Shown: positions 25,483 to 33,150, counted from the first letter of the stretch. The stretch is DNA of 64,000 nucleotides from Micromonospora sp. NBC_01699 (GCF_036250065.1 NZ_CP109199.1:7876083-7940082), one strand, 5' to 3'. Program-made: numbers and translations. The notes: a model not told the origin generated them from the sequence alone.

Positions 25483-27083
25483 TGTCCCCTGCTCATGCCC
25501 TGCTTGACCCGTCCCTCTGCGTCGCGCTCTACCTGCGCCGGTCGCACCGGAACGCCGAAGGTGACCTACGGAACGGGCGCTCGCTGAAGGAGCAGGAATC
25601 CGAGCTTCGCGACCTATGCGCCCGTCTCGGCCTCGTCGTCGTGGCGGTCTACGTCGAGCGAGAGGGCACGGGTGCATCTCGCCACTCACACAAGGCACGG
25701 CCAGAGTGGGAGAAGGCCCTCGATCACCTGCACATCGGCGCTACGTTCCGAACGGTTGGGGTCTGGGCGCTCGACCGGGCCGACCGGCGTGGGGCCGTGC
25801 AGATCGGCGCCCTGCTCGACGCACACGCTGACGGCTCGCGCCGCATCATCGGCGTTGACGGGACCGACACGGGCGACCCCCGCCGCCGGCTGGAACACAT
25901 CATCCGAGCCGAGATCGCCCGAGAGGAGGCCGACCACCTCTCGGAACGCGTTGGGCGCGCGAAACGATTCGCTCGCGCTGATGGTCGCTGGCTGGGCGGC
26001 CCACCGCCGTTCGGGACGAGCGTGGTGGATGGGCATCTCGTGCGGGACTTGGAGAACTACTCGATCGCCCGCCTGATGATCGCCGACCCGCTGCTGAACG
26101 GTGACAGCTTGTGGCAGGTCGTCAAGGGTTTAAACACTCGAAAGGTCAAGCCCGTACGGGCCGAGACCTGGGGTATCGGAACCATCGCCCAACTCATCCG
26201 GTCGCCAGGCTGGGCGGGCCTTCAGTCCATCCGTGAACGCCTGCCGTCGGGCCGCTGGCAGGCGACGGCTGAAGTGTTCCTCGGCGAGGACGGGCTACCG
26301 GTCAAGGTCGGCGAGGGTGTAATCACGCCCGCCGAGCGGGTTCGCATCCTGAAGGCTGTCGAGGCGCGCTCAGAGTCCGCCGGGTGGCGGAAGCGGGAGA
26401 GCGTTCAGGTGGCGATGCGGGGCCGCAAGGTGTCGCGCTCGCTGCTGACAGAAGTCCTTCGCTGCGACCTCTGCGACTCGCGCACGGCCCGTTCCGGCGG
26501 CAAGTACAAGTATTACCGCTGTGCCAACTACAACAACGGGAAGGGATGCCTCGGCTTTAGCTGCCCGGTGCCGGACGCCGACGCGGCGGTGTCGCTGAGC
26601 TTCCTCGCCCGAGTCGCGAGCCTGGAACCGGGAGATCCACTGCTCGAAGCTGTCGCCGACGCGTGGGTAGCCAAGGTGTCTCCCGACCTCCTCACCGAGC
26701 GCCAAGCCGCCCAGGATTCCCTAGACGTGGCCCGCGCCGATCTCGCCCGCGTCCGGCGGCTCGTCGTGGCCGGCACGTTCGACGAGCAGGACGCAGCCGA
26801 GACCATGCCGCGTCTACGCGAGGCCGTACAAGCCGCTGAGGGCCGCCTAGGCGCCCTCCCGCTGCCCGAGGCCGACATCTCCCCGCTGCTGGACATGGCG
26901 CAGTCAGTACCCGCGTGGGAGGCTCTGCCGCTGCCGGAACGCCGGTCCTTGCTGGGCCTGGCGATTCGGGAGGTGCGGGCAACTCGCGCCGACGGCCGGG
27001 GTCTTCGGTTCCACCCGCAAGACCGCCTGACGATCGTTTGGGCAGACGGGACGAAGTCGCCCGCGTATGAGCTGGTCGGCTAA
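25482..27083 (+). CDS. int: Large serine integrase (phage site-specific recombinase)
   Basis: 533 aa. The N-terminal resolvase domain carries the nucleophile Ser21 in LYLRRSHRN, the SLKEQESELRDLCARLGL motif, GTGASRHS and VWALDRADRRG. A recombinase domain follows, then a zinc ribbon near residue 328 (CDLC...YYRCANYNNGKGC) and a coiled-coil region (LDVARADLARVRRLVV...). It integrates phage DNA by attP x attB recombination; excision would need the RDF, for which the gene at 59063 is a candidate. The start codon sits in an operator-like palindrome. Confidence 0.95.
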   Translation: MSPAHALLDPSLCVALYLRRSHRNAEGDLRNGRSLKEQESELRDLCARLGLVVVAVYVEREGTGASRHSHKARPEWEKALDHLHIGATFRTVGVWALDRADRRGAVQIGALLDAHADGSRRIIGVDGTDTGDPRRRLEHIIRAEIAREEADHLSERVGRAKRFARADGRWLGGPPPFGTSVVDGHLVRDLENYSIARLMIADPLLNGDSLWQVVKGLNTRKVKPVRAETWGIGTIAQLIRSPGWAGLQSIRERLPSGRWQATAEVFLGEDGLPVKVGEGVITPAERVRILKAVEARSESAGWRKRESVQVAMRGRKVSRSLLTEVLRCDLCDSRTARSGGKYKYYRCANYNNGKGCLGFSCPVPDADAAVSLSFLARVASLEPGDPLLEAVADAWVAKVSPDLLTERQAAQDSLDVARADLARVRRLVVAGTFDEQDAAETMPRLREAVQAAEGRLGALPLPEADISPLLDMAQSVPAWEALPLPERRSLLGLAIREVRATRADGRGLRFHPQDRLTIVWADGTKSPAYELVG

Positions 27084-27175
27084 CCACTCGGTCCGACAAG
27101 GTGCCCTCGGCACCCTGGCTGGTCGTCCTGCGGGTGACGCCGTGATGACGCAGGGTATACGCGAGATTCGTGGGG

Positions 27176-27201
27176 TGACGGAACTGCCGGAAGTTCCGTC
27201 A
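27176..27201. promoter_or_regulatory. Inverted repeat TGACGGAACT / AGTTCCGTCA
   Basis: 10-bp perfect arms (27176-27185, 27192-27201) with loop GCCGGA, 92 bp after the integrase stop and leading directly into repeat A. It may be a hairpin terminator for int or a protein-binding site; TGACGGAA half-sites recur around both copies of the 72-bp repeat. Confidence 0.6.
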
Positions 27202-27267
27202 TTTCCATATAGCTGCTTTAGAGGCTTCTTCTCCTCCTCTACAACCTGAATAGGGAGATGACGAAAC
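27196..27267 (+). repeat. 72-bp prophage non-coding repeat, copy A
   Basis: Aligned by eye without gaps to 57503-57574, 62 of 72 positions agree. Invariant blocks include TATAGCTGCTTTAGAG and AACCTGAATAGGGA, with a CTTCT-CTCCTCCTCT pyrimidine stretch between. No credible ORF crosses both copies in the same frame. Confidence 0.85.
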
Positions 27268-27458
27268 TTCGCCTGTTCCGTCATGAGGAGTCGCCCAAGG
27301 CGTCACCGCCACGGTCCCGTCTGTCCGTCGCGCCAGTCGGCGCGAAGCCCACGCCCCCCGCAGATCGTCGCCCGCCTCACGTGGGCGAGCGGGCCGCCCG
27401 CGAGCGGCCTCCGCCTCGCTGCACGTGCGAGGGATCGCGGGCTGGCTCGGAAAAGTTC

Positions 27459-27486
27459 CGCGCACACTCCCGCACAAAGTCTTGAG
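27459..27486. promoter_or_regulatory. CGCGCACACTC box upstream of the regulator operon
   Basis: CGCGCACACTC followed by CCGCACA and, after a short spacer, TTGAG. The same arrangement occurs at 29141-29167 after the XRE gene. Candidate operator for the XRE/DUF5753 protein encoded at 28277. Confidence 0.5.
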
Positions 27487-27549
27487 ACGGAGGCCAACGG
27501 CGCGCAAACTCGCTCACATCCGCCCCGCTGATCATCGAAGGAGACCAGG

Positions 27550-27780
27550 ATGTCGCTACGGTTCATCGGCAAGGACCCGGACAGCCCGAACAACGGCTCG
27601 CCTACAGTGTGGCTCGATGAGGGGGACGGGAGCATCGTGCTTCAAGGCTGGAAGATCACGGACGAGGCGACGCTAGCCGCGATCGGCTCGGTCCCTGGTC
27701 ACGAGACCGTCCTCAGACTGCCTCGCCGCATGGCGCCGCTCTTGCTGGAGGTATGTGGTGACGACGTCGGAGACCGCTAG
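27550..27780 (+). CDS. Hypothetical protein in XRE/DUF6879 module
   Basis: 76 aa, GAAGGAGACC before the ATG. Short soluble protein (MSLRFIGKDPDSPNNGSPTV start; ESVPGHETVLRLPRR-like C-terminal half). Genes of this size commonly precede DUF6879 genes in actinobacteria and share the operon with the XRE regulator. No motif is recognised. It overlaps the next gene by 23 bp. Confidence 0.65.
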   Translation: MSLRFIGKDPDSPNNGSPTVWLDEGDGSIVLQGWKITDEATLAAIGSVPGHETVLRLPRRMAPLLLEVCGDDVGDR

Positions 27781-28270
27781 GCTCCTGGCCTCCGCCACTC
27801 GGTCGGCTTGCCACCTGGAGTTGCGAGACGTTTACACGCCCGATGACCCCGACTGGCTCGCTTGGCAGGCCGGTGACCGCTTCAACCCGGCTGAGCGCTG
27901 GCATGAGTGGCACGGACTGATCAAGGAGACGACGGCTCGCGGGGTGCTCATCCGGCGCGCACGGATCGTCTCTGAGCCCGTCACTGACTACGTGGTCTTC
28001 GAGTACGACGTGACGGAGGCCCACAATATCGCGGCCGGCGAATCGGTCCGCTGGCTCTCACGCTCGCAGGCATCCGACCTTCTCGTCCCACCTGCGGACT
28101 TCTGGGTGATCGATGACACGGTGGTGTTCAACCACTTCGACGGCTTCGGCAACTGGGGAGGCGAGGAGGTCCGCGACGACCCAGACCTAGCGCGCCGTCT
28201 CGTCGAGGCGTTCAACGCTGTCTGGGAACGCGCAATGCCGCACGACGCCTACCGCCCGCCGACGAGCTAG
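27758..28270 (+). CDS. DUF6879 family protein
   Basis: 170 aa. It has the family pattern: HLELRDVYTP near the N-terminus, a WHEWHGLIKETTARGV segment, RRARIVSEPVTDYVVFEYD, and DFWVIDDTVVFNHFDGFGN. DUF6879 proteins are encoded next to XRE-DUF5753 regulators and are thought to act with them. The GTG at 27758 has GGAGGT 5 bases upstream; a GTG at 27755 is too close to that site. Six bases separate it from the regulator gene. Confidence 0.85.
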   Translation: MTTSETARLLASATRSACHLELRDVYTPDDPDWLAWQAGDRFNPAERWHEWHGLIKETTARGVLIRRARIVSEPVTDYVVFEYDVTEAHNIAAGESVRWLSRSQASDLLVPPADFWVIDDTVVFNHFDGFGNWGGEEVRDDPDLARRLVEAFNAVWERAMPHDAYRPPTS

Positions 28271-28276
28271 GTCCCG

Positions 28277-29131
28277 TTGTCTGCGTCCTCGTCGTCCAGC
28301 GCCCAGCAAGCGCGCGAAGCCCTCGGGCTCAGGCTTCGCGAGATCCGGCGGGAGGCTGGCCTCACGGCATCGGCGCTCGGGGGCCGTTTAGGAAGGCATC
28401 ACGCGAAGGTGTCGCGGATTGAGCACGGGTCCGCGACACCTTCCGAGGACGACATCCGCGCGTGGTGCGAGCACTGCGGAGTGTCCGAGCTGGTCCCGGA
28501 CTTGCTCGCCACGCTCCGCGCGGTTGAGACGATGTGGGTCGAGTGGCGCCGCATGGAGCAGGCCGGTCTACGACATGCACAAGAGGCGGTCTGGCCCCTC
28601 TACCAGCGAACCCGACACTTCCGTGTCTACACGCCGAATCTGATCCCCGGCGTCCTTCAGACCAGGGCATACACGGTTGCCATCCTCGCCGCGATTCGGC
28701 GCCGCCGCTCTGTACCAGACGACATCGAAGACGCGGTAGCCGTCCGGATGGACCGGAAAAGCATCCTTCAGGACGCAAGGCACCGATTCGCGATCTTGAT
28801 CGAGGAATCGGCACTAACTGCCGGGATTGGCGGGGTCGAAGTCATGATCGGGCAACTCGGCCATCTGATCGAACTGTCGGCCACACCAACAGTTAGTCTA
28901 GGGATTCTCCCGTCCCGACCAGACCGCGATGCCGCCTGGCCAGTCGAGGGCTTCTGGATGTTCGATGATGCACAGGTCATGGTCGAGCTGGTATCCGGGC
29001 ACCTCACCGTGACTAAGCCAAGCGAGATCGCGATGTACGCCCAGGTCTTCGCCGAACTTTCCGAGTTGGCTTCCTACGGTGCTGCCGCGCGCGCCCGGAT
29101 CACGGCCGCGATCGAATCAATCGGCGCGTGA
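28277..29131 (+). CDS. XRE-family regulator with DUF5753
   Basis: 284 aa, probable TTG start at 28277. The helix-turn-helix (GLRLREIRREAGLTASALGG, then HHAKVSRIEHGSATPSEDDI) is followed by DUF5753 (NLIPGVLQTRAYTVAIL; FWMFDDAQVMVELVSGHLTV). The architecture is the same as the host regulator at 2562-3359. It may regulate its own operon through the CGCGCACACTC boxes on either side. Whether it is the phage immunity repressor is open. Confidence 0.88.
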   Translation: MSASSSSSAQQAREALGLRLREIRREAGLTASALGGRLGRHHAKVSRIEHGSATPSEDDIRAWCEHCGVSELVPDLLATLRAVETMWVEWRRMEQAGLRHAQEAVWPLYQRTRHFRVYTPNLIPGVLQTRAYTVAILAAIRRRRSVPDDIEDAVAVRMDRKSILQDARHRFAILIEESALTAGIGGVEVMIGQLGHLIELSATPTVSLGILPSRPDRDAAWPVEGFWMFDDAQVMVELVSGHLTVTKPSEIAMYAQVFAELSELASYGAAARARITAAIESIGA

Positions 29132-29140
29132 CCAAATTGG

Positions 29141-29167
29141 CGCGCACACTCGCGCACACTCGTTGAG
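29141..29167. promoter_or_regulatory. Tandem CGCGCACACT box downstream of the XRE gene
   Basis: Two exact head-to-tail copies of CGCGCACACT (29141-29160), then CGTTGAG, in the gap before the next operon (start 29267). Related to the box at 27459. Confidence 0.55.
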
Positions 29168-29266
29168 CTGGAACCTGCCAGATATCTAGCGTCACCTTCT
29201 GAGTGGGGGCCGTACGCCGCGCCCCCTCCTAGGTTCGATCTGAACCGACCCCGGAGGAGATGCGCA

Positions 29267-29572
29267 ATGTTTGTCTTCCGTCACTGGTCTGACTGGCCCT
29301 GGCATGGGCTCACCCGGCCCGACTCTGACCCGGCTCCCAAAAGCCCACACCGCCGCGTGTGGCGCGGCTTCCGCCGGTACTGCGTGTGCGGGCTGCGCTG
29401 GCCGTGCCTTGATCGAGGCGCGCCCCCGCAGGGCGCGCGGCTTTACGGCGTCGCTCCGGTACCACGCCCGGCCTGGGTTGCCGAGCCGACGGCGAACCAG
29501 AGTCCGCCACTCACGTTCGGGCAGCAGGTGGGCTACCGCGTCCCCCGGAACGGTGGCCGTCATGTCGGCTAG
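29267..29572 (+). CDS. Hypothetical protein with CxC...WPC motif
   Basis: 101 aa, GGAGGAG 7 bases before the ATG. It contains RYCVCGLRWPCLD (possible metal-binding Cys set) in the middle and is rich in Arg, Pro and Trp at the N-terminus. Similar small proteins occur in actinobacterial XRE clusters. It is the first of four tightly overlapping small genes (29267-30467). No function is assigned. Confidence 0.65.
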   Translation: MFVFRHWSDWPWHGLTRPDSDPAPKSPHRRVWRGFRRYCVCGLRWPCLDRGAPPQGARLYGVAPVPRPAWVAEPTANQSPPLTFGQQVGYRVPRNGGRHVG

Positions 29573-29921
29573 GCCGCTATTCAAGCCCGTGACCGCCGCC
29601 ATGTCGGCCAGACCACTGGTCAAGGTCGGCGACATGTTCACGATCGACCCTATGGCGTACCTGCTGGGTCACGGACCGTTTGAGTGGCCCGAGGGCCGGC
29701 AATCCTTGTATCTGCGGGTGACCCACGTGCCGGACGTCAAGCTGAGTCGTACCGATTGGGTCGCGCTGGTGGGCGTCGAGCTGGGCCCGGACGGCCAGCG
29801 AGTTGCGGGCTTTGTCGGCGTCGTACGAACAAACGCCCTTCCTGGCTACCGCCGGCCCCCATGCGGGTTTGGGTGTGAGCCGTCGTGCCCGCCGTTCATC
29901 AGGCCGGGCGGGCAGCTATGA
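29562..29921 (+). CDS. Hypothetical protein of XRE clusters
   Basis: 119 aa, ATG overlapping the previous gene. It contains PLVKVGDMFTIDPMAYLLGH, a beta-rich middle (QSLYLRVTHVPDVKLSRTDW, WVALVGVELGPDGQRV) and a C-terminal CGFGCEPSCPPF Cys cluster. The repeated AMSARPL near the N-terminus suggests an alternative start at the second copy. The function is unknown; the genomic setting is regulatory. Confidence 0.65.
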   Translation: MSARPLFKPVTAAMSARPLVKVGDMFTIDPMAYLLGHGPFEWPEGRQSLYLRVTHVPDVKLSRTDWVALVGVELGPDGQRVAGFVGVVRTNALPGYRRPPCGFGCEPSCPPFIRPGGQL

Positions 29922-30244
29922 CCGGCCTCCCACTCACGGACGCGGTCGCCCAGCACACGGCGATACCGCAGCTCTGGATCTGTCGCGTGGACGCGTACCC
30001 GTGGCCGTGCGCGGACGCCCGCCTGAACCTGCTCGCGGGCTTCCACGGTCGGCTACTTGCCCTGAACCTGTACCTCGCGCCCCTGTTCGTCGAGGCGCTG
30101 ACCGATCTTTCCGCCGTCGCTCCGGACCTGGGCGACCCGCCGGACCCCCGCGTGATCTTCGAACGCTTCATGGGATGGGTGCCTCGCCGTTCGGGTGGGG
30201 CCTTCCGTGACAGGCCGAGACCGGCATCGGAGCCCGGATCATGA
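29918..30244 (+). CDS. Small W-C/WPC protein, homologue of the host gene at 3615
   Basis: 108 aa, ATGA overlap with the previous stop. It has WICRVDAYPWPCADARLNLL, FHGRLLALNLYLAPLF and FERFMGWVPRR, matching in order the WRCPDDGEDWPC, FMRHFRDRAAPALPEL and RFVGWI elements of the host protein at 3615-3923. Both lie beside an XRE/DUF5753 regulator, which suggests a shared module carried by phage and host. Confidence 0.65.
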   Translation: MTGLPLTDAVAQHTAIPQLWICRVDAYPWPCADARLNLLAGFHGRLLALNLYLAPLFVEALTDLSAVAPDLGDPPDPRVIFERFMGWVPRRSGGAFRDRPRPASEPGS

Positions 30245-30254
30245 CCGACTTCCG

Positions 30255-30467
30255 GTGAGTGGGCTAACGAAGGTCACCGTCAACCTCAACCCACGCGCGG
30301 TCGACGCGCTCGACGGGGCCTGTACGCGGACGCGGGACACGAAGACGGACGCGATCAATCGCGCGCTGGTCGTCTACAACCTGGTCCTAGGACTGTTGGA
30401 GCGCGGCGGCGGGAGCCTCACCCTGCGGAACCCGGATGGCAGCACCGAACGGGTGCACCTACTCTGA
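30255..30467 (+). CDS. Ribbon-helix-helix-like small protein
   Basis: 70 aa from GTG 30255. KVTVNLNPRAVDALDGACTR followed by DTKTDAINRALVVYNLVL has the beta-helix-helix spacing of RHH (CopG/Arc) DNA-binding proteins, including a T/S-x-x-x-I/V-NRAL helix. It may act as a dimeric regulator of the cluster. A longer frame begins at 30195 inside the previous gene. Confidence 0.6.
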   Translation: MSGLTKVTVNLNPRAVDALDGACTRTRDTKTDAINRALVVYNLVLGLLERGGGSLTLRNPDGSTERVHLL

Positions 30468-30482
30468 TCGGACTCTGATCGG
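30461..30482 (+). repeat. Tandem 11-bp duplication ACTCTGATCGG
   Basis: Two exact copies (30461-30471, 30472-30482) spanning the stop codon of the RHH-like gene. Possible operator or slippage product. Confidence 0.6.
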
Positions 30483-30558
30483 AGGTGAGGCATTAACCGC
30501 GACCAAGGCCGCCAATCAGGTCGACCGACGCGGCCTACCGCTACCGGCCCCCTTTGCG

Positions 30559-31233
30559 TCAGGCTCCCGGCCCGGACCCCGGGTGGAGATCCGGTGCCGT
30601 CCGGTGGTCCGATGCGAGACGTCCGCCTATGTCCGAGCGTCGGTCTTCCTGTCTCGGAGTCTCCTCGCCAATCTTTCCTCTGTCCACCAGCCGTCGAATG
30701 ACCGCTTCGGCTATTCGCGCTCTCCACGGCCGCCTAGTCATGTCGTACCTAATCCGTCCAGTGACCCGGTTGGCAGGAGGGGCGTGGTCGACCGGCCGCC
30801 GCGTGGGCATGAGCCTGCCGTGCGTGTCTCGCTGCCAAGCATTCCCCCGCTTGTCGCGGAAGGTCATGTAGACACGCGGATTCCCTCCCGGCTCCTCCCC
30901 GAACCACTTCGGGAAAAAGTCCCATGTGGTATCCGGCGGAACCAGCGAAATGAATTCAGGCATCGCTGTGTCCAAGTCTTCACTGTCGTGAATGACATAG
31001 AGCACGTCATAGACAGGAGACTTCGAGCCGTTTCGAACGTACGCCTTCCACTCCACCTCTTCGTGCTCATCGCACATCTCACGCACGAGCCAGCCTGCGA
31101 CTTCCTCCGCTTGGGCGCGTGCTTGATCCTCCCAGGCGTAGCGCTTGTCGCGGAAGTTCAATCGGTAGGTTGCGATGCTGACCAGGAGTGCCAGCAGGGC
31201 GATACCTCCAGTTACTGCCTGCACTGTGGTCAC
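30559..31233 (-). CDS. Minus-strand membrane-anchored accessory protein
   Basis: 224 aa, GTG at 31233 (upstream GAGTTT). One N-terminal membrane segment (AVTGGIALLALLVSIATY), then a soluble domain with WKAYVRNGSKSPVYDVLYVI and YMTFRDKRGNAWQRDTHGRL, and an Arg-rich tail. It faces the opposite way to all early genes, as lysogenic-conversion (moron) genes usually do, so it may be expressed in the lysogen. Possible roles such as exclusion are speculative. Confidence 0.6.
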   Translation of the reverse strand: MTTVQAVTGGIALLALLVSIATYRLNFRDKRYAWEDQARAQAEEVAGWLVREMCDEHEEVEWKAYVRNGSKSPVYDVLYVIHDSEDLDTAMPEFISLVPPDTTWDFFPKWFGEEPGGNPRVYMTFRDKRGNAWQRDTHGRLMPTRRPVDHAPPANRVTGRIRYDMTRRPWRARIAEAVIRRLVDRGKIGEETPRQEDRRSDIGGRLASDHRTAPDLHPGSGPGA

Positions 31234-31333
31234 AAACTCAAGTTACTCGATGCCAGCCAACCTGCCGCGCCCCGCTAGCCATCTCGTCGGCCCTGAGGCG
31301 GGCCTTTGTCTGTCGTGAACACCACCGGCGCCC

Positions 31334-31344
31334 CTGGCCCACTC
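31334..31344 (+). promoter_or_regulatory. CTGGCCCACTC box 1
   Basis: Exact CTGGCCCACTC 47 bp upstream of the ATG at 31391. One of six copies (one with a single change) in the prophage. Confidence 0.5.
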
Positions 31345-31390
31345 ACTCGACGTCACCAGCATCCCGGACGCCGAGGGAGACCCCCGAACC

Positions 31391-31642
31391 ATGTCGAACT
31401 TTTCCGCCGTCGCCGCGATCACCGCGCGGATGGTCGGTGCGAGCCCGGCCGAGCATCCCTTCGTCAGCGAGCCGATGTCGGTCGAGTTTCACGAGGCCGT
31501 CGCCCGCCTGCTGAACGAGATCGACGCGGCGCTGACCGCCTTTCAGGTGTCCGGCACCGAGGGCGCGATCCGTGTCGGCGCGACCCTCGGTGCCGCGAGT
31601 GACGCCCTGATGATGGCCGCCCAGATCGACGCCCTTCGGTGA
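31391..31642 (+). CDS. Hypothetical small early protein
   Basis: 83 aa, GAGGGAG about 13 bases before the ATG. Predominantly helical (FSAVAAITARMVGASPAEH; VARLLNEIDAALTAF). It opens an operon of seven overlapping small genes running to 33150 and is preceded by a CTGGCCCACTC box. No recognised domain. Confidence 0.65.
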   Translation: MSNFSAVAAITARMVGASPAEHPFVSEPMSVEFHEAVARLLNEIDAALTAFQVSGTEGAIRVGATLGAASDALMMAAQIDALR

Positions 31643-31773
31643 TGATCGCCGCCCAGCCGTGCCCGTCCTGCGGCAATCCGCTCTGGCGCTGGTACGAGCC
31701 CTCGTTCGATGACCCGGACGACGCCGAGCCGCACGCCGAGTGCCCTAACCCCGATTGCTCGTACGGATACTGA
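31642..31773 (+). CDS. 43-aa zinc-ribbon-like microprotein
   Basis: TGATG overlap with the previous stop. The product has CPSCG near the N-terminus and CPNPDC near the C-terminus, giving the four Cys of a small zinc ribbon, separated by an acidic linker. Overlap on one side and a GAGGGAGCT ribosome site for the next gene inside its end support it as a real gene. Confidence 0.6.
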   Translation: MIAAQPCPSCGNPLWRWYEPSFDDPDDAEPHAECPNPDCSYGY

Positions 31774-31784
31774 GGGAGCTACCC

Positions 31785-32183
31785 ATGGAGCACACCAACT
31801 TCGGCCCGCTGGTCGTGGGCAACGCGACCGACCACGACGACGAGCTTCCCGTGATCGTGCCCGGCACCGCGACCGAGTACCTGTCCCGTTCGGTGGTCGC
31901 CGAGCTACGCGACCACCTGACGGACATCCTCGGCGACGAGCCCGAGCCGAACGCGTTCGACGAACTGACGCCCGCAGACGTCGAGGCCCTGGGTGACCGA
32001 GAGGCGTACGTGGTCACCGCGGAATCGTTCCCGCTCGATTCGAGGCGGTCCGCTGCCCTGAAGCTGGCCGTCGAGCTGACGCCGACGAGCCCGCTCGCAC
32101 CCGCGACGGCCGGGCAGACCGCTCTCGCATACGCCGCGTTCCTGCTCGGCGAGCTGAAGGACTACCAGCAGGCCGCCGCGTGA
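31785..32183 (+). CDS. Hypothetical acidic early protein
   Basis: 132 aa, GAGGGAG before the ATG. Acidic first half (TDHDDELPVIVPG; DILGDEPEPNAFDELTPADV) and a helical C-terminal part (AGQTALAYAAFLLGELKDYQ). No domain is recognised. Its last codons overlap the start of the next gene. Confidence 0.6.
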   Translation: MEHTNFGPLVVGNATDHDDELPVIVPGTATEYLSRSVVAELRDHLTDILGDEPEPNAFDELTPADVEALGDREAYVVTAESFPLDSRRSAALKLAVELTPTSPLAPATAGQTALAYAAFLLGELKDYQQAAA

Positions 32184-32362
32184 CCGCCTTCGTCGTGAAG
32201 ACCTTCATCGTCGTCGTGCTGGCCCTTCACACACTGGCCGCTGTCCTTCAACTCGCGAAGGACGGTGACGACCGACCGGATGAGTACGCGGTCGCCTTCG
32301 TCATCGCGTTCTACACCGCTTGCGCCCTGGGCGTGCTGGTCTTCTGGGAGGTGCCCGCGTGA
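32180..32362 (+). CDS. Two-segment small membrane protein
   Basis: 60 aa, GTG overlapping the previous stop. Hydrophobic helices at about 5-24 (VVKTFIVVVLALHTLAAVLQ) and 37-57 (YAVAFVIAFYTACALGVLVF) with an acidic loop KDGDDRPDE. It is followed by an even smaller membrane peptide. The early-operon position makes a lysis role less likely than a membrane-modifying one. Confidence 0.65.
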   Translation: MTAFVVKTFIVVVLALHTLAAVLQLAKDGDDRPDEYAVAFVIAFYTACALGVLVFWEVPA

Positions 32363-32472
32363 CCCGTCGCATCCTGCGTGCGGCCGTCCTCGGCCTCGTC
32401 GCTGGCGTCGCTGCCGGCCTGGGCCTCGGCTTCGGCTGGGCCGGCGCTATCCGTCTGGTCTTCGGCCTGTGA
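32359..32472 (+). CDS. 37-aa membrane peptide
   Basis: GTG overlapping the previous stop (GTGA). MTRRILRAAVLGLVAGVAAG start, then LGLGFGWAGAIRLVFGL: a single Gly-rich membrane helix after a basic head. The GTGA overlaps at both ends indicate a real, coupled gene. Confidence 0.55.
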   Translation: MTRRILRAAVLGLVAGVAAGLGLGFGWAGAIRLVFGL

Positions 32473-32915
32473 CCCCGGATGAAGCCCTGGCCCAGGGCCG
32501 CGAGTACGTCGAGAGCCTTCGCAGCCCTCACCAGTTCACCGCGTCGGCAGACGACCTGGCTCGCGCAGCCCTGGACGTCGCACAGTTCCTCATGGAGTAC
32601 GCCGCACCGGCCGACGACGAGGAAGCCGAGCCGGACCCTCGGATCGTCCTCGCCGAGTCTCTGCCGGCTGGTCCGGCCCGCCGTGTGCAGTCCTCGGCCA
32701 GCCCCGGCGACTACGTCTACGTCCGGGGCGGGAAGTCGAACGGTGTTCCGTTCGTCGCCCTGGAAACCGTGGTCGACGGCGAGCTGACACAGCTCGCGCT
32801 CTCGCTGGTCGAGGTGCGCGCGTTCGCGGCCGGCGCTCTGGACTGCGCGGACGAGGCCGAGGGCGCCTCGCCCCTGCTCGTCTTCCAGCCCCGAGAGGGG
32901 GCGCCGGGTGAGTGA
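32469..32915 (+). CDS. Hypothetical early protein
   Basis: 148 aa, GTG overlapping the previous stop. The N-terminal part is helical (TPDEALAQGREYVESLRS); the middle has DYVYVRGGKSNGVPFVALET and then LTQLALSLVEVRAFAAGALDCA, resembling a small beta-sandwich plus helix. No family is recognised. Confidence 0.6.
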   Translation: MTPDEALAQGREYVESLRSPHQFTASADDLARAALDVAQFLMEYAAPADDEEAEPDPRIVLAESLPAGPARRVQSSASPGDYVYVRGGKSNGVPFVALETVVDGELTQLALSLVEVRAFAAGALDCADEAEGASPLLVFQPREGAPGE

Positions 32916-33150
32916 CGAGCTGGCGCCCGCTGGCGCGCTCGACGAGGTTCGAGGGATCGCGCTCGACGCGGTTCACGAGTGGGCGTCGAAGTACCCCGTC
33001 CCGCTGCCTGGCTGGGCGCTGATCCCGGTCGCCCGGAACGACGCGACCGGCGAGCTGTCCTACTCGCTGGTCCCGTACTCCCCGGCGATCCTCGATCGAC
33101 CGACGCGGAACATCACCATTCGCATCGTTGTCGAGGATGCTTGCCCGTGA
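32908..33150 (+). CDS. Hypothetical early protein
   Basis: 80 aa, GTG overlapping the previous gene by 8 bp. LDAVHEWASKYPVPLPGWAL and SYSLVPYSPAILDRPTRNIT suggest a compact alpha/beta protein. Last gene of the overlapping early run; about 240 bp of non-coding sequence follows. Confidence 0.6.
   Translation: MSDELAPAGALDEVRGIALDAVHEWASKYPVPLPGWALIPVARNDATGELSYSLVPYSPAILDRPTRNITIRIVVEDACP

Larger units (their letters stand above)
27084..27549. other. 466-bp non-coding region between integrase and regulator module
   Basis: It contains the inverted repeat at 27176, repeat A, an imperfect TGACGAAAC/GTTCCGTCA pair (about 27259-27283) and the CGCGCACACTC box at 27459. A frame from 27258 exists but its SD-like GGGAG abuts the ATG and its composition is not gene-like, so I treat the region as regulatory. 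Confidence 0.6.

Noticed and set aside
27258-27485. 75-aa open frame starting in repeat A
   Set aside because: The SD-like GGGAG touches the ATG, the composition is not gene-like, and the frame is not kept in repeat B.
29271-29561. Upstream extension of the 29562 gene to 29271 (216 aa)
   Set aside because: It overlaps the 29267-29572 gene in another frame and has low-complexity Ala/Arg composition; the ATG at 29562 gives the compact conserved product.
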